Assembly: GCF_040549045.1 (NCBI RefSeq)
Contig: NZ_JBEWTB010000002.1
Location: forward strand, 1-64,000
DNA: 64,000 nucleotides
Direction: 5' to 3'
Source: Endozoicomonas sp. NE40
GTDB lineage: Bacteria; Pseudomonadota; Gammaproteobacteria; Pseudomonadales; Endozoicomonadaceae
Of the stretch, positions 46,105 through 55,638 are shown piece by piece. The notes under the pieces were generated by a model, which did not search any database, was not told the origin of the DNA, and worked only from the letters and a program-made list of their open reading frames with translations. The translations under genes were made by a program, and so were the position numbers. Numbering within the stretch: position 1 is the first letter of the stretch; the number at the start of each line of letters is the position of its first letter.

Positions 46105-46549
46105 GGTCTGTTCATACGAGAAAGGGAAGATGACACAGGGAAAAGGTTTCTGCCACCAAGGGATATTTCGCTGAAGATACGATACTTCCCTAAAATCCAG
46201 CCAGTCATGCCTGAAAAATTTACAAAACTTTTAGAATACAGACCGCAAACTGGAACGAATATTTTCGAATAATTATTTAAAATTATTGAATCAAAATAAA
46301 CAACGCCGCAAACAAACCACTTCGATGCGAACAATTACACAGGCATACGAAATAGCGCACTCAACAATCTATGCAGATTCCGCAAATAAAAGAATACATT
46401 CAAACCGTTGCAAATTGTAACACAGATCAAAGATTAATCACCCTAATCTCCATCAATACAATCAGCGAACAATTTCTGTACAGTTCTCAGCCATCAACTC
46501 ACTTACTAACCGCTCCTGAATCCTGTTGATGCGGAGGAGATAAGAGCAT
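46105..46549. other. Long AT-rich intergenic region upstream of sdaC
   Basis: About 445 bases between the C58-like gene and sdaC (divergent). A 77-codon minus-strand frame inside it has no ribosome site or family resemblance and I do not accept it. The promoters of both genes should be here; no hairpin or repeat stands out. Confidence 0.35.
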
Positions 46550-47824
46550 ATGGCACACGCAGATGTAATGAACCAGTCTCAGGCTGGTATTCAAGATAAA
46601 ACGGCCAGCAAACGTGACACAGAATGGATGCTGGCACTGTTTGGTACCGCAATTGGTGCTGGTGTATTGTTCCTGCCAATCAATGCCGGTCTGGGTGGTA
46701 TCTGGCCACTGATTCTGATGACCGTCATTATTGGTCCAATGACCTTTCTGGCTCACCGTGGCCTGACCCGCCTGTGCCTCTCCTCCAAAAATCCGAATGC
46801 CGACATTACCCAGACCGTTACAGAACACTTTGGCCCTAAAGCCGGTTCCCTGATTACCATGGGCTACTTCGCTTCCATCTACCCTATTCTGCTGATCTAC
46901 GGCATCGGCATCACCAACACCGTTACCTCACTGATGGTTAACCAGCTGGGCATGGCCGAGCCAAACCGTGCACTCCTGAGCTTCGTACTGGTGTCTGCTC
47001 TGGTGGGTGTCATGGTGACTGGACAGAAAACTGTTCTTAAAGTAACCAATACTCTGGTTTACCCACTGATCGTGGTTCTGTTTGGTACCTCTGTCTACCT
47101 GATTCCTCAGTGGAACATGTCCCAGTTTCATGCGCCGGTTACCTTCAGCGGCTTCATGACCACCGTATTCCTGACCATTCCGGTTCTGGTGTTTGCGTTC
47201 AACCACTCTCCTGCGGTGTCCTCTTTTGCATCCGCTTACCGTAAGGACCTGGGCAACGACGCAGAAGTTCAAGCCAGCCGCACACTGAAGCGTACCACCA
47301 TGATGCTGGTTGGCTTCACCATGTTCTTTGTCTACAGCTGTGTATTGACCCTGTCTCCGGCTGAACTGCTTCAGGCCAAGGCTGACAACCTGCCTATCAT
47401 GTCTGTATTCGCACAACGTACTGACAACATGCTGTTTGCATGGATGGCCCAGATCGTTGCCCTTGTTGCTATCTCCTCTTCCTTCTTTGGTCACTACATG
47501 GGTACCCGTGAAGGCCTGCAGGGCATGATCGTGAACAAGGCCAAGCGCGAAGGCAAAACCGTTGACATGAAGAAAGTCGACATGGGCATCATCGCTTTCA
47601 TCATCCTGTCTGTATGGGCGGTGGCTTACATGGACGTGTCTGTAATGGGCATGATCGAAGCACTGGTTGCTCCAATCCTGGCAATGATCCTGTTCATCCT
47701 GCCGGTATACGCCACCAAGAAAGTACCAGCCATGCGCAAGTACGACGCGAAAATCAACCTGTTTACCCTGGTTCTGGGCATCATCGCGATCCTGGGCTTC
47801 ATCACCGCTAACTTCTTCCTGTAA
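46550..47824 (+). CDS. sdaC: Serine transporter of the HAAAP family
   Basis: A 424-residue inner membrane permease with about 11 hydrophobic helices. The family start is clear: DTEWMLALFGTAIGAGVLFLPINAGLGG. PSIYPILLIYGIGITNT-like and FNHSPAVSSFASAYRK segments are also typical of SdaC. It imports L-serine with protons. sdaA follows in the same direction after a 377-base gap that holds a MITE-like element, so co-transcription would have to pass a long hairpin. Confidence 0.93.
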   Translation: MAHADVMNQSQAGIQDKTASKRDTEWMLALFGTAIGAGVLFLPINAGLGGIWPLILMTVIIGPMTFLAHRGLTRLCLSSKNPNADITQTVTEHFGPKAGSLITMGYFASIYPILLIYGIGITNTVTSLMVNQLGMAEPNRALLSFVLVSALVGVMVTGQKTVLKVTNTLVYPLIVVLFGTSVYLIPQWNMSQFHAPVTFSGFMTTVFLTIPVLVFAFNHSPAVSSFASAYRKDLGNDAEVQASRTLKRTTMMLVGFTMFFVYSCVLTLSPAELLQAKADNLPIMSVFAQRTDNMLFAWMAQIVALVAISSSFFGHYMGTREGLQGMIVNKAKREGKTVDMKKVDMGIIAFIILSVWAVAYMDVSVMGMIEALVAPILAMILFILPVYATKKVPAMRKYDAKINLFTLVLGIIAILGFITANFFL

Positions 47825-47964
47825 GACAGTCAGGCGCTGATAACACAGCTACTTATAAACAGCGTTAAATGCTTCGGAAAGCCGGGGGAAGTCTACCTTC
47901 CTCCGGTATTTTTCCATCTGGCGATAGCTGGCAGAATCCTTCAAAGAATTCTTTATATTTTCAT

Positions 47965-48173
47965 AAGTAACCAGCCACATGGAATCGAATATTTCTGGCT
48001 TATTGGGCAGGTACTATGCAAGGCGCAACGGCGGGAGCATAGCAAGCTATGTGACCAGAGTTGCAACGCAGTCACGACTGCATGGATGCAGAAGGTAGGG
48101 CAACGCAAGGAGCAGTTGCCGGGAGTGCCTGAACAATGAGTCAGAAAATATGATTTCATGCGGTTGGTTACTT
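47965..48173. mobile_element. MITE-like palindromic element between sdaC and sdaA
   Basis: A 209-base element whose two ends are imperfect inverted copies over about 50 bases. The left end is AAGTAACCAGCCACATGGAA and the right end read on the other strand is AAGTAACCAACCGCATGAAA. The similarity continues through ATTTCTG..ATTG..CAGG on both arms. A small dyad GCAGTCACGACTGC lies near the centre. There is no coding potential. It ends 28 bases before the sdaA start and could affect sdaA expression through structure or a promoter. Confidence 0.65.
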
Positions 48174-48201
48174 ACATACCCAACATCACAGTAGAGACGG
48201 C

Positions 48202-49617
48202 ATGCTTAGTATTTTTGACATCTTCAAAATCGGAATCGGCCCATCGAGCTCTCACACCGTAGGTCCAATGTGGGCCGGACATCGCTTCCTGAATGAGCTG
48301 AAGGAAAAAGGCATTCTGGGCAGCATTGCTTCCGTACGCGTTGGCCTTTACGGCTCCCTGGCACTGACGGGGGTAGGACACGGTACTGATAAAGCGTCTC
48401 TGTTGGGTCTGGCAGGTTACCAGCCAGACACTATTGATCCGGATGAAGCCGACCGGGCATTCGAAGCCATCAAGAGCAGCAAAAAAATCAAACTGGCGGG
48501 CGAACACGAAATCAGTTTTGACTATGATACCCAGCTGATTTTCCACAACGGTGAAACACTGCCCGAACACCCTAACGCAATGCGTATTTTTGCTGCGGAT
48601 GAAAATGGCATTGTCGTTTACTACAAAACCTACCTGTCGATCGGCGGTGGTTTTATTGTCTGCGCAGATGAGTTTAACAAGCCAGAAAACTCTGGCAGTG
48701 AAGATCAGTCTGAGGCACCAGATGCCAGCATCCCTTACCCATTCCGTAACGCGGCTGAGCTGATCAAACTGTGCAAGGTCAACAACCTGAGCATTGCCGA
48801 ACTGGTCATCGAAAACGAAAAAGCCCGCAACAACGGCGACATCGCCATCGTTAACGAAAAAATTGATGCCATCTGGGATGTCATGCGCAACTGCATTGAT
48901 CGTGGCCTGCGCATGGAAGGTAAACTGCCCATGTCCGGCATCAAGCGTCGCGCCTTTGACCTGCACAAAACCATGACAGCCAACCCGGAAGCCATGCTGA
49001 GCGACCACTTTGCCATTATGGACTGGGTGACTCTGTTTGCCATGTCGGTCAACGAAGAAAACGCCTGTGGTGGTCGTGTAGTAACAGCTCCTACCAATGG
49101 CGCCGCAGGCGTTATTCCTGCCGTTATTGCCTATTACTCCCGCTTTATCTCCCGTAACAATCAGGAAGGTATCCGTGAGTTCCTGGCCACCGCTGCTGCC
49201 ATCGCTGCCATTATCAAAATGAATGCAACGATTTCCGGTGCCGAGGCAGGTTGTCAGGCAGAAGTTGGCTCAGCCTGTTCCATGGCCGCCGGTGCGCTGG
49301 TCGCCGTACAGGGTGGCTCGATTGACCAGGTTGAAAACGCTGCGGAGATCGGCATGGAGCATCATCTGGGTATGACCTGTGACCCTATTGCCGGCCTGGT
49401 TCAGATTCCATGTATTGAACGGAATGGTATGGCTGCCATCAAAGCGATCACCGCTGCCCGTCTTGCCATGCGTGGCGACGGTAACCATGCGGTGTCTCTG
49501 GACAGTTGTGTAGAAACCATGTATCGCACAGGTCTGGACTTACAGGCCAAGTACCGGGAAACCTCCCAGGGCGGACTGGCGATTTACGCGAAAGAACATT
49601 CTTCAAAAATCGCCTGA
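48202..49617 (+). CDS. sdaA: L-serine dehydratase, iron-sulfur type
   Basis: A single-chain [4Fe-4S] enzyme converting L-serine to pyruvate and ammonia. The opening SIFDIFKIGIGPSSSHTVGPM, the ENACGGRVVTAPTNGAAG substrate region, and the cluster region (AEVGSACSMAAGAL, MTCDPIAGLVQIPC) are canonical. At 471 residues it has normal length. With upstream sdaC it forms a serine uptake and degradation pair; the intervening MITE is unusual. Confidence 0.96.
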   Translation: MLSIFDIFKIGIGPSSSHTVGPMWAGHRFLNELKEKGILGSIASVRVGLYGSLALTGVGHGTDKASLLGLAGYQPDTIDPDEADRAFEAIKSSKKIKLAGEHEISFDYDTQLIFHNGETLPEHPNAMRIFAADENGIVVYYKTYLSIGGGFIVCADEFNKPENSGSEDQSEAPDASIPYPFRNAAELIKLCKVNNLSIAELVIENEKARNNGDIAIVNEKIDAIWDVMRNCIDRGLRMEGKLPMSGIKRRAFDLHKTMTANPEAMLSDHFAIMDWVTLFAMSVNEENACGGRVVTAPTNGAAGVIPAVIAYYSRFISRNNQEGIREFLATAAAIAAIIKMNATISGAEAGCQAEVGSACSMAAGALVAVQGGSIDQVENAAEIGMEHHLGMTCDPIAGLVQIPCIERNGMAAIKAITAARLAMRGDGNHAVSLDSCVETMYRTGLDLQAKYRETSQGGLAIYAKEHSSKIA

Positions 49618-49630
49618 GCCTTTCCAGATT

Positions 49631-49665
49631 ATGACTGGCCAGTTTGCTACTGACTGACCAGTCAT
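49631..49665. terminator. Hairpin between convergent sdaA and menB
   Basis: ATGACTGG...CCAGTCAT with an inner CAGT/ACTG pairing lies between the two stops. No long U-run; a possible bidirectional terminator. Confidence 0.45.
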
Positions 49666-49673
49666 TCAATACA

Positions 49674-50600
49674 TTAATAGTGATACGGAAAACGGGAAAA
49701 ATCCTTAGGCCGTTTTTCAAGGAAAGAGTCACGACCTTCCTGAGCTTCTTCTGTGCCATAAGCCAGTCGCGTCGCCTCACCGGCGAACAGCTGCTGCCCT
49801 ACCATGCCATCGTCTGTCAAATTCAGTCCGTATTTCATCATACGCAGAGCGGTTGGTGATTTTTCACCAATGATTTTTGCCCACTCCAGCGCTACATTTT
49901 CCAGCTCGGCGTGAGGGACCACTTTGTTGACCATGCCCATATCCGCTGCATCCTGTGCAGAGTAATCCAGTCCCAGAAAGAAAATTTCACGGGCTTTCTT
50001 CTGCCCGACCATTTTCGCCAGATAAGCAGAGCCATAGCCGGAATCAAAGCTGGCAACATCAAGATCAGTCTGCTTAAACACCGCATGCTCCTTCGAAGCA
50101 ATCGTCAGGTCGCACACCACATGCAGACTATGGCCACCACCTGCTGCCCAGCCAGGCACGACCGCCATCACCACTTTGGGCATAAAGCGTATCAATCGCT
50201 GAACCTCAAGAATGTGCAGACGACCCAGTTTGGCCGGATCAATTTCATCAGCGGGCATGCCCTCATATTTGTAGCCATCGCGACCACGAATACGCTGATC
50301 ACCACCGGAACAGAATGCCCAGCCACCATCTTTCGGTGAAGGACCATTACCGGTAATAATAACCACCCCCACATCACTGGACAGTCGTGCATGTTCTAAG
50401 GCCCGGTACAGCTCATCAACCGTTTTAGGGCGAAAGGCATTGCGGCATTCAGGACGGTTAAAAGCGATGCGAACCGTTCCCTGATGCCTGGCCCGGTGAT
50501 AGGTAATATCCTCAAACCCGAACCCTTCGACTTCATCCCACAATTCCGGGTTGAAAATTTCAGAAACCATTTCATTTTCCATCAAAACAACTGTTAACAA
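49674..50600 (-). CDS. menB: 1,4-dihydroxy-2-naphthoyl-CoA synthase
   Basis: MenB, a crotonase-fold enzyme that closes the naphthoquinone ring in menaquinone synthesis. Signatures: RIAFNRPECRNAFRP, WAFCSGGDQRIRG, PGWAAGGGHSLHVVCDLTIAS (oxyanion and bicarbonate region), SFDSGYGSAYLAK, and the C-terminal RDSFLEKRPKDFSRFPYHY. At 308 residues from 50600 it may be overlong by about ten residues; an ATG at 50570 or 50582 is also possible. No other men genes are near, so this is a solitary copy. Confidence 0.93.
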   Translation of the reverse strand: MLTVVLMENEMVSEIFNPELWDEVEGFGFEDITYHRARHQGTVRIAFNRPECRNAFRPKTVDELYRALEHARLSSDVGVVIITGNGPSPKDGGWAFCSGGDQRIRGRDGYKYEGMPADEIDPAKLGRLHILEVQRLIRFMPKVVMAVVPGWAAGGGHSLHVVCDLTIASKEHAVFKQTDLDVASFDSGYGSAYLAKMVGQKKAREIFFLGLDYSAQDAADMGMVNKVVPHAELENVALEWAKIIGEKSPTALRMMKYGLNLTDDGMVGQQLFAGEATRLAYGTEEAQEGRDSFLEKRPKDFSRFPYHY

Positions 50601-50806
50601 CTGGCTGGCAGCCTGATGACCTGCTTACGGTATAACTGCCAGTCCTGAACTCACTGATAACGAAAACCAGCAAAAATCGCATTATTTTGCATGATGACAG
50701 GGCGGAGACCAAGCAGGATGTAAAAAAACTGTTCAGCAGAAAGAATTATTGAAGCCTATATTGAACCACTGAATTTATTGACCTGTTAATCAGACAGAGA
50801 ATAATT

Positions 50807-51972
50807 ATGACTAAACGAAAGAATATGAAGAATAGCCTACTGGCTTATTACCTTCTTATTCCAGTTCTATCTTTAGGAATAAGTAAAACTGGGGTTTGTG
50901 AAACATACCTATCAGGCGAGATTGAAAAGGTAAACTTGAATGCCCAGCAATGCAGTAGTCAACTTCCATCAGATCTGCAACAAGTCAGTAAGCACTTCAA
51001 AGAAATGCATGTTGATAGCAATATTCCGAAATACTACCTGATGGCTGAGGCTGGCCTGGATCACCGGTACTTTTTATCAAATAACGTCAAACTGGAAAGC
51101 GATCTTAAAAACCCGTACGCCAACAGCCAACTGAATATAAAAAGAATTAGCCAAAGAGTGGCTGACAGCGTATTTGACGCCTTAGACGCAACCAGAACCT
51201 CGGTTGAAAGAGAGTATATAAGCTTGTTACAAGGACCAGGTGACCTTAGCACTTACAAAGAATACTCAGAGGTCTTAGCAGTATTGGCTAACCAGGGAGC
51301 ACCAAGTGTCAAAGCACTCGAAGATAAGAGTCAGTTGATTGTTAAACTGCTACAGCACAGCATGAAATACGCAAATAACGTCACTAAAATTGATACTTCA
51401 GCAACTGCCAATTATCTGCATGCGCAACTGGGCCTGACTATTGAGGATTATCATACCTGGCGTGATGACTTCTTCGAATCAAGTGGTCTATATAATGAGA
51501 AGGCCAACTCGCTGCATCAACTGACAAGATTTATCGGCTATTTAGCTGTCAGAAATCAATACAACAAACTGGCAAGCACCCTCGTAACGGGGAGAGTTGT
51601 GAAGATCAAGACAAGAAAGACATTTGCCAGTCCGGTAATGCCCTGTCTGACCTGATTTTGCCATTAATGCGAAAAGCGTCGGAACAATTAGTCATTACAC
51701 TTTGGGGTTGGGTCATCAACCCACAAAAAGTTCAACCCTGTTTCAATGCAGGCTGTGATTCATGGTTCTGGTATTACACCTCGGCAATATGGTCTGTGAA
51801 GCCGATTCAGTACACTACAACGGCTCCTTATACAAAAGACAGAGAGCTTACATACTGGTACGACTTATCCCGTCAGAAACCCAAAAAAGCGAGAGCTGCA
51901 ATACAATCGTTTAAAACGTATATGGAACACAAAGCCTGCTGGGAATATGGTCGGGATGCCGGTGGGGTATAG
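50807..51972 (+). pseudogene. Secreted orphan protein, frameshifted
   Basis: The first frame (50807-51655) encodes a signal peptide and a helical protein; the second (ending 51972) continues it. Adding one G to the run at 51589-51592 joins them as ...VTG-ESCEDQDKKDICQSGNALSD... and gives about 388 residues. The joined sequence has paired cysteines around the break and more in the C-terminal part (QPCFNAGCDSWFW, KACWEY), as in a disulfide-containing exported protein. No family is recognised. It is AT-rich and isolated between menB and htpG. Homopolymer error or natural decay are both possible. Confidence 0.6.
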
Positions 51973-51993
51973 CAATCATCAAAACACAAATTA

Positions 51994-52025
51994 AAACAGG
52001 GACTCATATACAGAGCCCCTGTTTT
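51994..52025 (-). terminator. Terminator between the orphan gene and htpG
   Basis: AAACAGGGaCTC-atataca-GAGcCCCTGTTT forms a 12-base stem with one mismatch and ends in TTTT on both strands. It lies just past the htpG stop and works plausibly in both directions. Confidence 0.75.
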
Positions 52026-52032
52026 ACAACAA

Positions 52033-53952
52033 TTACTCAGCCATTTCCAGCAGCAGCTTGTTCAGACGCTGCACATATGAAGCCGGATCATCCAGCTGCC
52101 CACCAGCTGCCAGGCTCGCCTGATCGAACACCACCTTGCTCAGGTCAACAAAACGATCTTCATCGCTTTCCTGATCCAGACGGGTAATCAGTGGGTGCTC
52201 AGGGTTGATCTCGAAGATCGGCTTGCTTTCTGGCACAGCCTGACCTGCCGCTTCCATAATACGACGCATCTGGGCACCCATATCGAACTGCCCAACCACC
52301 AGACAGGCTGGAGAATCGGTCAGACGGTGGGTAACACGTACTTCTTCAACACTGTCGCCCAGGGCATCTTTAATACGCTTGAGCAGGTCTTCCTTTTCTT
52401 TAGCGCTCTCTTCCAGGGCTTTCTTATCATCTTCGTTGTCCAGGGTTCCCAGATCCAGATCACCACGGGCAATGTCAGCAAATTGCTTGCCGTCGAATTC
52501 CTGCATATGGGACATCAGCCACTCGTCTACACGATCGGACAGTAGCAGGACTTCGACCCCCTTCTTACGGAACACTTCCAGATGCGGGCTGTTGGCAGCT
52601 GCATTGTGGGTATCCGCTGTGATGTAGTAGATCTTGTCCTGACCTTCCTTCATACGGGACACATAGCCTTCCAGGTTCTGATCCTGGGTTGCACTGTCGC
52701 TCTCAGTGGTGGCAAAACGCAGCAGTTTGGCAACTTTCTCGCGGTTAGCATAGTCTTCAGCCGGGCCTTCTTTCAGTACCTGACCAAACTCGGTCCAGAA
52801 TTCTGCGTACTGTTCAGGCTCTTTCTTAGCCATTTTTTCCAGCATATCCAGAACACGCTTGGTCAGCGCAGTCTTCATGCTTTCAACCGCCGGGTCTTTC
52901 TGCAAAATTTCACGGGATACGTTCAGGGACAGGTCGTTAGAATCCACCACACCCTTGATGAAACGCAGGTACATTGGCAGGAATTCATCCGCCTGATCCA
53001 TGATGTACACACGCTGGACGTAAAGCTTGAGTCCTTTCTGCATATCACGGTTATACAGGTCAAACGGTGCCTTCGCCGGGATAAACAGCAGGCTGTTGTA
53101 TTCCAGCTTGCCCTCAACACGGTTGTGGCTCCACTTCATCGGATCGGTGAAGTCGTGGCTGATGTGTTTGTAGAACTCTTTGTATTCTTCGTCAGAAATC
53201 TCGGAGCGGGAGCGGGTCCACAGCGCCTTGGCCGTGTTAACGGTTTCCCATTCAGGTGTTTTGTCTTCCTGCTTTTCTTCTTCGCCTTCTGCCGCAGGAG
53301 CCTCTTCTTTCAGCATCAGGATCGGCAGGGAGATATGATCAGAGTATTTGCGAATGATGTTGCGCAGACGCCAGCCATCAGCAAACTCTTCAGCTTCCGG
53401 CTTCAGGTGCAGGATGATGCTGGTGCCGCGCTTCTCTTTCTCGATGGTTTCAACAGTAAACTCACCGGAACCATCAGATACCCAGCGTACAGCCTCGTCG
53501 GTTGCCGCATCAGCTTTGCGGGTTTCAACGGTGACTTTGTCCGCCACGATAAAGGCAGAGTAGAAGCCGACACCAAACTGACCAATCAGCTGAGAATCTT
53601 TCTTCTGGTCACCGGTCAGGTTTTTCAGGAAATCGGCTGTACCGGACTTGGCAATCGTACCCAGATGGGAAATCACACCCTCACGATCCATACCAATGCC
53701 GTTGTCGGCAATAGTGACCGTTTTCGCGTCCTTATCGAAACTGATGCGGATATCCAGATTCGGGTCAGATTCCAGCAGGCTACCATTGTGCAAGGCTTCG
53801 AATCGCAGCTTGTCGGCCGCATCGGAAGCGTTGGAGACCAGCTCACGCAGGAAAATTTCACGGTTGGAGTACAGGGAGTGAATCATCAGGTGAAGCAGCT
53901 GCTTTACTTCAGTCTGAAAACCTAATGTTTCTTTCTGGGCTTCGACAGTCAT
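52033..53952 (-). CDS. htpG: Chaperone protein HtpG (Hsp90)
   Basis: A cytoplasmic ATP-dependent chaperone. The 639-residue protein has the GHKL ATPase motifs (ELVSNASDAADKLRFEAL, ADNGIGM, GQFGVGFYSAFIVAD, RGTSIILHL), the middle domain (NRVEGKLEYNSLLFIPAKAPFD), and the C-terminal dimerisation domain. The bacterial form has no MEEVD tail and ends in a helical segment. It is monocistronic, with a terminator after it. A long antisense frame over it is a shadow. Confidence 0.97.
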   Translation of the reverse strand: MTVEAQKETLGFQTEVKQLLHLMIHSLYSNREIFLRELVSNASDAADKLRFEALHNGSLLESDPNLDIRISFDKDAKTVTIADNGIGMDREGVISHLGTIAKSGTADFLKNLTGDQKKDSQLIGQFGVGFYSAFIVADKVTVETRKADAATDEAVRWVSDGSGEFTVETIEKEKRGTSIILHLKPEAEEFADGWRLRNIIRKYSDHISLPILMLKEEAPAAEGEEEKQEDKTPEWETVNTAKALWTRSRSEISDEEYKEFYKHISHDFTDPMKWSHNRVEGKLEYNSLLFIPAKAPFDLYNRDMQKGLKLYVQRVYIMDQADEFLPMYLRFIKGVVDSNDLSLNVSREILQKDPAVESMKTALTKRVLDMLEKMAKKEPEQYAEFWTEFGQVLKEGPAEDYANREKVAKLLRFATTESDSATQDQNLEGYVSRMKEGQDKIYYITADTHNAAANSPHLEVFRKKGVEVLLLSDRVDEWLMSHMQEFDGKQFADIARGDLDLGTLDNEDDKKALEESAKEKEDLLKRIKDALGDSVEEVRVTHRLTDSPACLVVGQFDMGAQMRRIMEAAGQAVPESKPIFEINPEHPLITRLDQESDEDRFVDLSKVVFDQASLAAGGQLDDPASYVQRLNKLLLEMAE

Positions 53953-54080
53953 ACGATCCTCAATACGATGTCATTCAATTCAAAATTCGCTAACTCGTAT
54001 TTAGGGGTGGGTGTTTTTGTTTTCAAGGGAGAAACAATAAATTTCTTTGTTTTTTCTTCTCGCCCCTCAAAACAGCAGGC

Positions 54081-54803
54081 TCAGAAGTGCGTTTCCCGCT
54101 CGCTGACCGCCAGGGCGTCCAGCACCGATGAGTGGAACTCCCGACGGTACAGAATAATCACGACCAGTGCCGCAGCCCCGATAAACAGGCCCGGATGAAT
54201 AAACCACGCCAGCGTTGCCATAGAAAAGTAATAGGCGCGCAAACCGTAGTTAAAGTGATTGGCTGCCAGGGTCATAATATGGGCAGAACGGGTAGCAAAA
54301 ACGCCCTGCCGGGTTTTATGACCATCAACATCTTTACACAGCGGCGCGCTGCCAAAGAGTACACAGGTAAAGTTATACAGCCGCAGGCTCCAGGTAAACT
54401 CGAAAAAGGTATAAACAAAAATCACCAGCATCACCAACACTTTAAGCTCCCAGAGCTCACGGGTATTGGTTGTCACAAAAGGAATGGTTGAAAGCACACC
54501 CACCGCTTCTTCTGAAGCGGCAATCCCTGTCACCAGGCCGGCAATAATCAGAATACTCGTAGAGGCAAAGAAACTGACGCTGGCTCGGAGGCTCTGTAAC
54601 AGGCTGGCATCCGCAATACGGTTATCACGTCCCAGCAGCCGGTACATCCAGTCACGCCGGTACAATGCCAGAACACTGGCAAGACAGGGGGTTTCCTTAC
54701 CCTTGTGGTACGCAAACGCGGTATAGCCCACCCATAGAACCACCAGTGCAAGCAGGGCTATCCAGTCAAGCGTCGTACCAACCGATCCAAGTCCTTCTAT
54801 CAT
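54081..54803 (-). CDS. DUF599 family inner membrane protein
   Basis: A 240-residue protein with about four hydrophobic segments (11-30, 75-95, 120-145, 195-220). Conserved features of DUF599 are visible: RRDWMYRLLGRDNRIADASLL, SFFASTSILIIAGL, LRLYNFTCVLFGSAP and RAYYFSMATLAWFIHP. The function of the family is unknown. It is isolated, upstream of htpG on the same strand with a 128-base gap. Confidence 0.85.
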   Translation of the reverse strand: MIEGLGSVGTTLDWIALLALVVLWVGYTAFAYHKGKETPCLASVLALYRRDWMYRLLGRDNRIADASLLQSLRASVSFFASTSILIIAGLVTGIAASEEAVGVLSTIPFVTTNTRELWELKVLVMLVIFVYTFFEFTWSLRLYNFTCVLFGSAPLCKDVDGHKTRQGVFATRSAHIMTLAANHFNYGLRAYYFSMATLAWFIHPGLFIGAAALVVIILYRREFHSSVLDALAVSERETHF

Positions 54804-54861
54804 TACTGATTCCTGTCATATTTCTTATTCAAGCCTTAGTGTAATGGCTCTACCTTTGACA

Positions 54862-54913
54862 CCGATGACAAGCCCCGATAACTAGCTCCGATAAGAAGAG
54901 CCGATGACAAGTA
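54862..54913. repeat. Four 13-bp degenerate tandem repeats
   Basis: CCGATGACAAGCC, CCGATAACTAGCT, CCGATAAGAAGAG and CCGATGACAAGTA follow each other with an exact 13-base period, in the gap upstream of the DUF599 gene. The invariant CCGAT.A..AG core at just over one helical turn suggests a protein-binding array, though chance duplication is possible. The rest of 54804-55115 holds no gene that I can support. Confidence 0.5.
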
Positions 54914-55115
54914 CCGGTACCTGACATATCATAGCCGCTGAGTAAGAGCAGCTTTTATTAGCCCCATACTCTTTATATCGTCACTTACACCGTCACGACC
55001 ATGATGATCTGATGACTATAGACAACAGCTGTACGCTTTGTAGAAAAAAGGCACCAAATTGTTACTTTCACCAGTATCAGTCCATCAGGCATCGTTTCAT
55101 TCAGTTGGAGAATGA

Positions 55116-55514
55116 ATGACAAGTTCACAGATTTTACTGGGCTGGGGAGTCTATCTGGCCGGAGTCCTGGCCTGCACCCTGGCCCTGTGGCTCATCACAG
55201 GCTCAATTAATCCCCGTGTACGCAGACTGTTACGGGCAGGAACTTTCATCCTGCTTGTCACCCCCTGGTGGCATAGTACCGAAGCAGACCTGTTGCTACC
55301 TGCTTTATGGGTGATGATTTACGACGGGCTGTCTGCCGGCTTTCCGGAAATGGCACGGGCAGGCCTGCCACTAGTGGTGGTAACCGCCGTTTGTGCCATT
55401 ATTGCGACTTCCCTGCCGGTGTCCGACAAAGGGAAAAAGAAAAAACAACCGTCAGACAAAGCGAAACAGAAAGCTGAGAGGCAGCCTCAGGAGCGGCAGG
55501 AGCCAACCCTTTAA
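55116..55514 (+). CDS. Small membrane protein, unknown
   Basis: A 132-residue protein with three or four transmembrane helices (about 7-27, 40-52, 58-72, 82-100) and a long basic C-terminal tail (GKKKKQPSDKAKQKAERQPQ) likely in the cytoplasm. GGAG precedes the ATG closely. Such proteins occur next to yafJ-type genes in other gammaproteobacteria, but I know no function. Confidence 0.7.
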   Translation: MTSSQILLGWGVYLAGVLACTLALWLITGSINPRVRRLLRAGTFILLVTPWWHSTEADLLLPALWVMIYDGLSAGFPEMARAGLPLVVVTAVCAIIATSLPVSDKGKKKKQPSDKAKQKAERQPQERQEPTL

Positions 55515-55638
55515 ACCTGGCTAAACCGGGAACCCCGGGTTGCCGGTGAAAACCATTGTTAAGTAAAAACAATGATCACAGGGATGTGGCCTGAAGAATT
55601 TTATAATAAATACAACCCGATGTGACTGAGATTTTAAC

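Noticed and set aside
46101..46334. 77-codon frame upstream of the C58-like gene
   Set aside because: No ribosome site or homology; lies in AT-rich promoter-like sequence.
52582..53925. 447-codon open frame antisense to htpG
   Set aside because: Same reasoning; the htpG strand is fully conserved and the antisense product resembles nothing.
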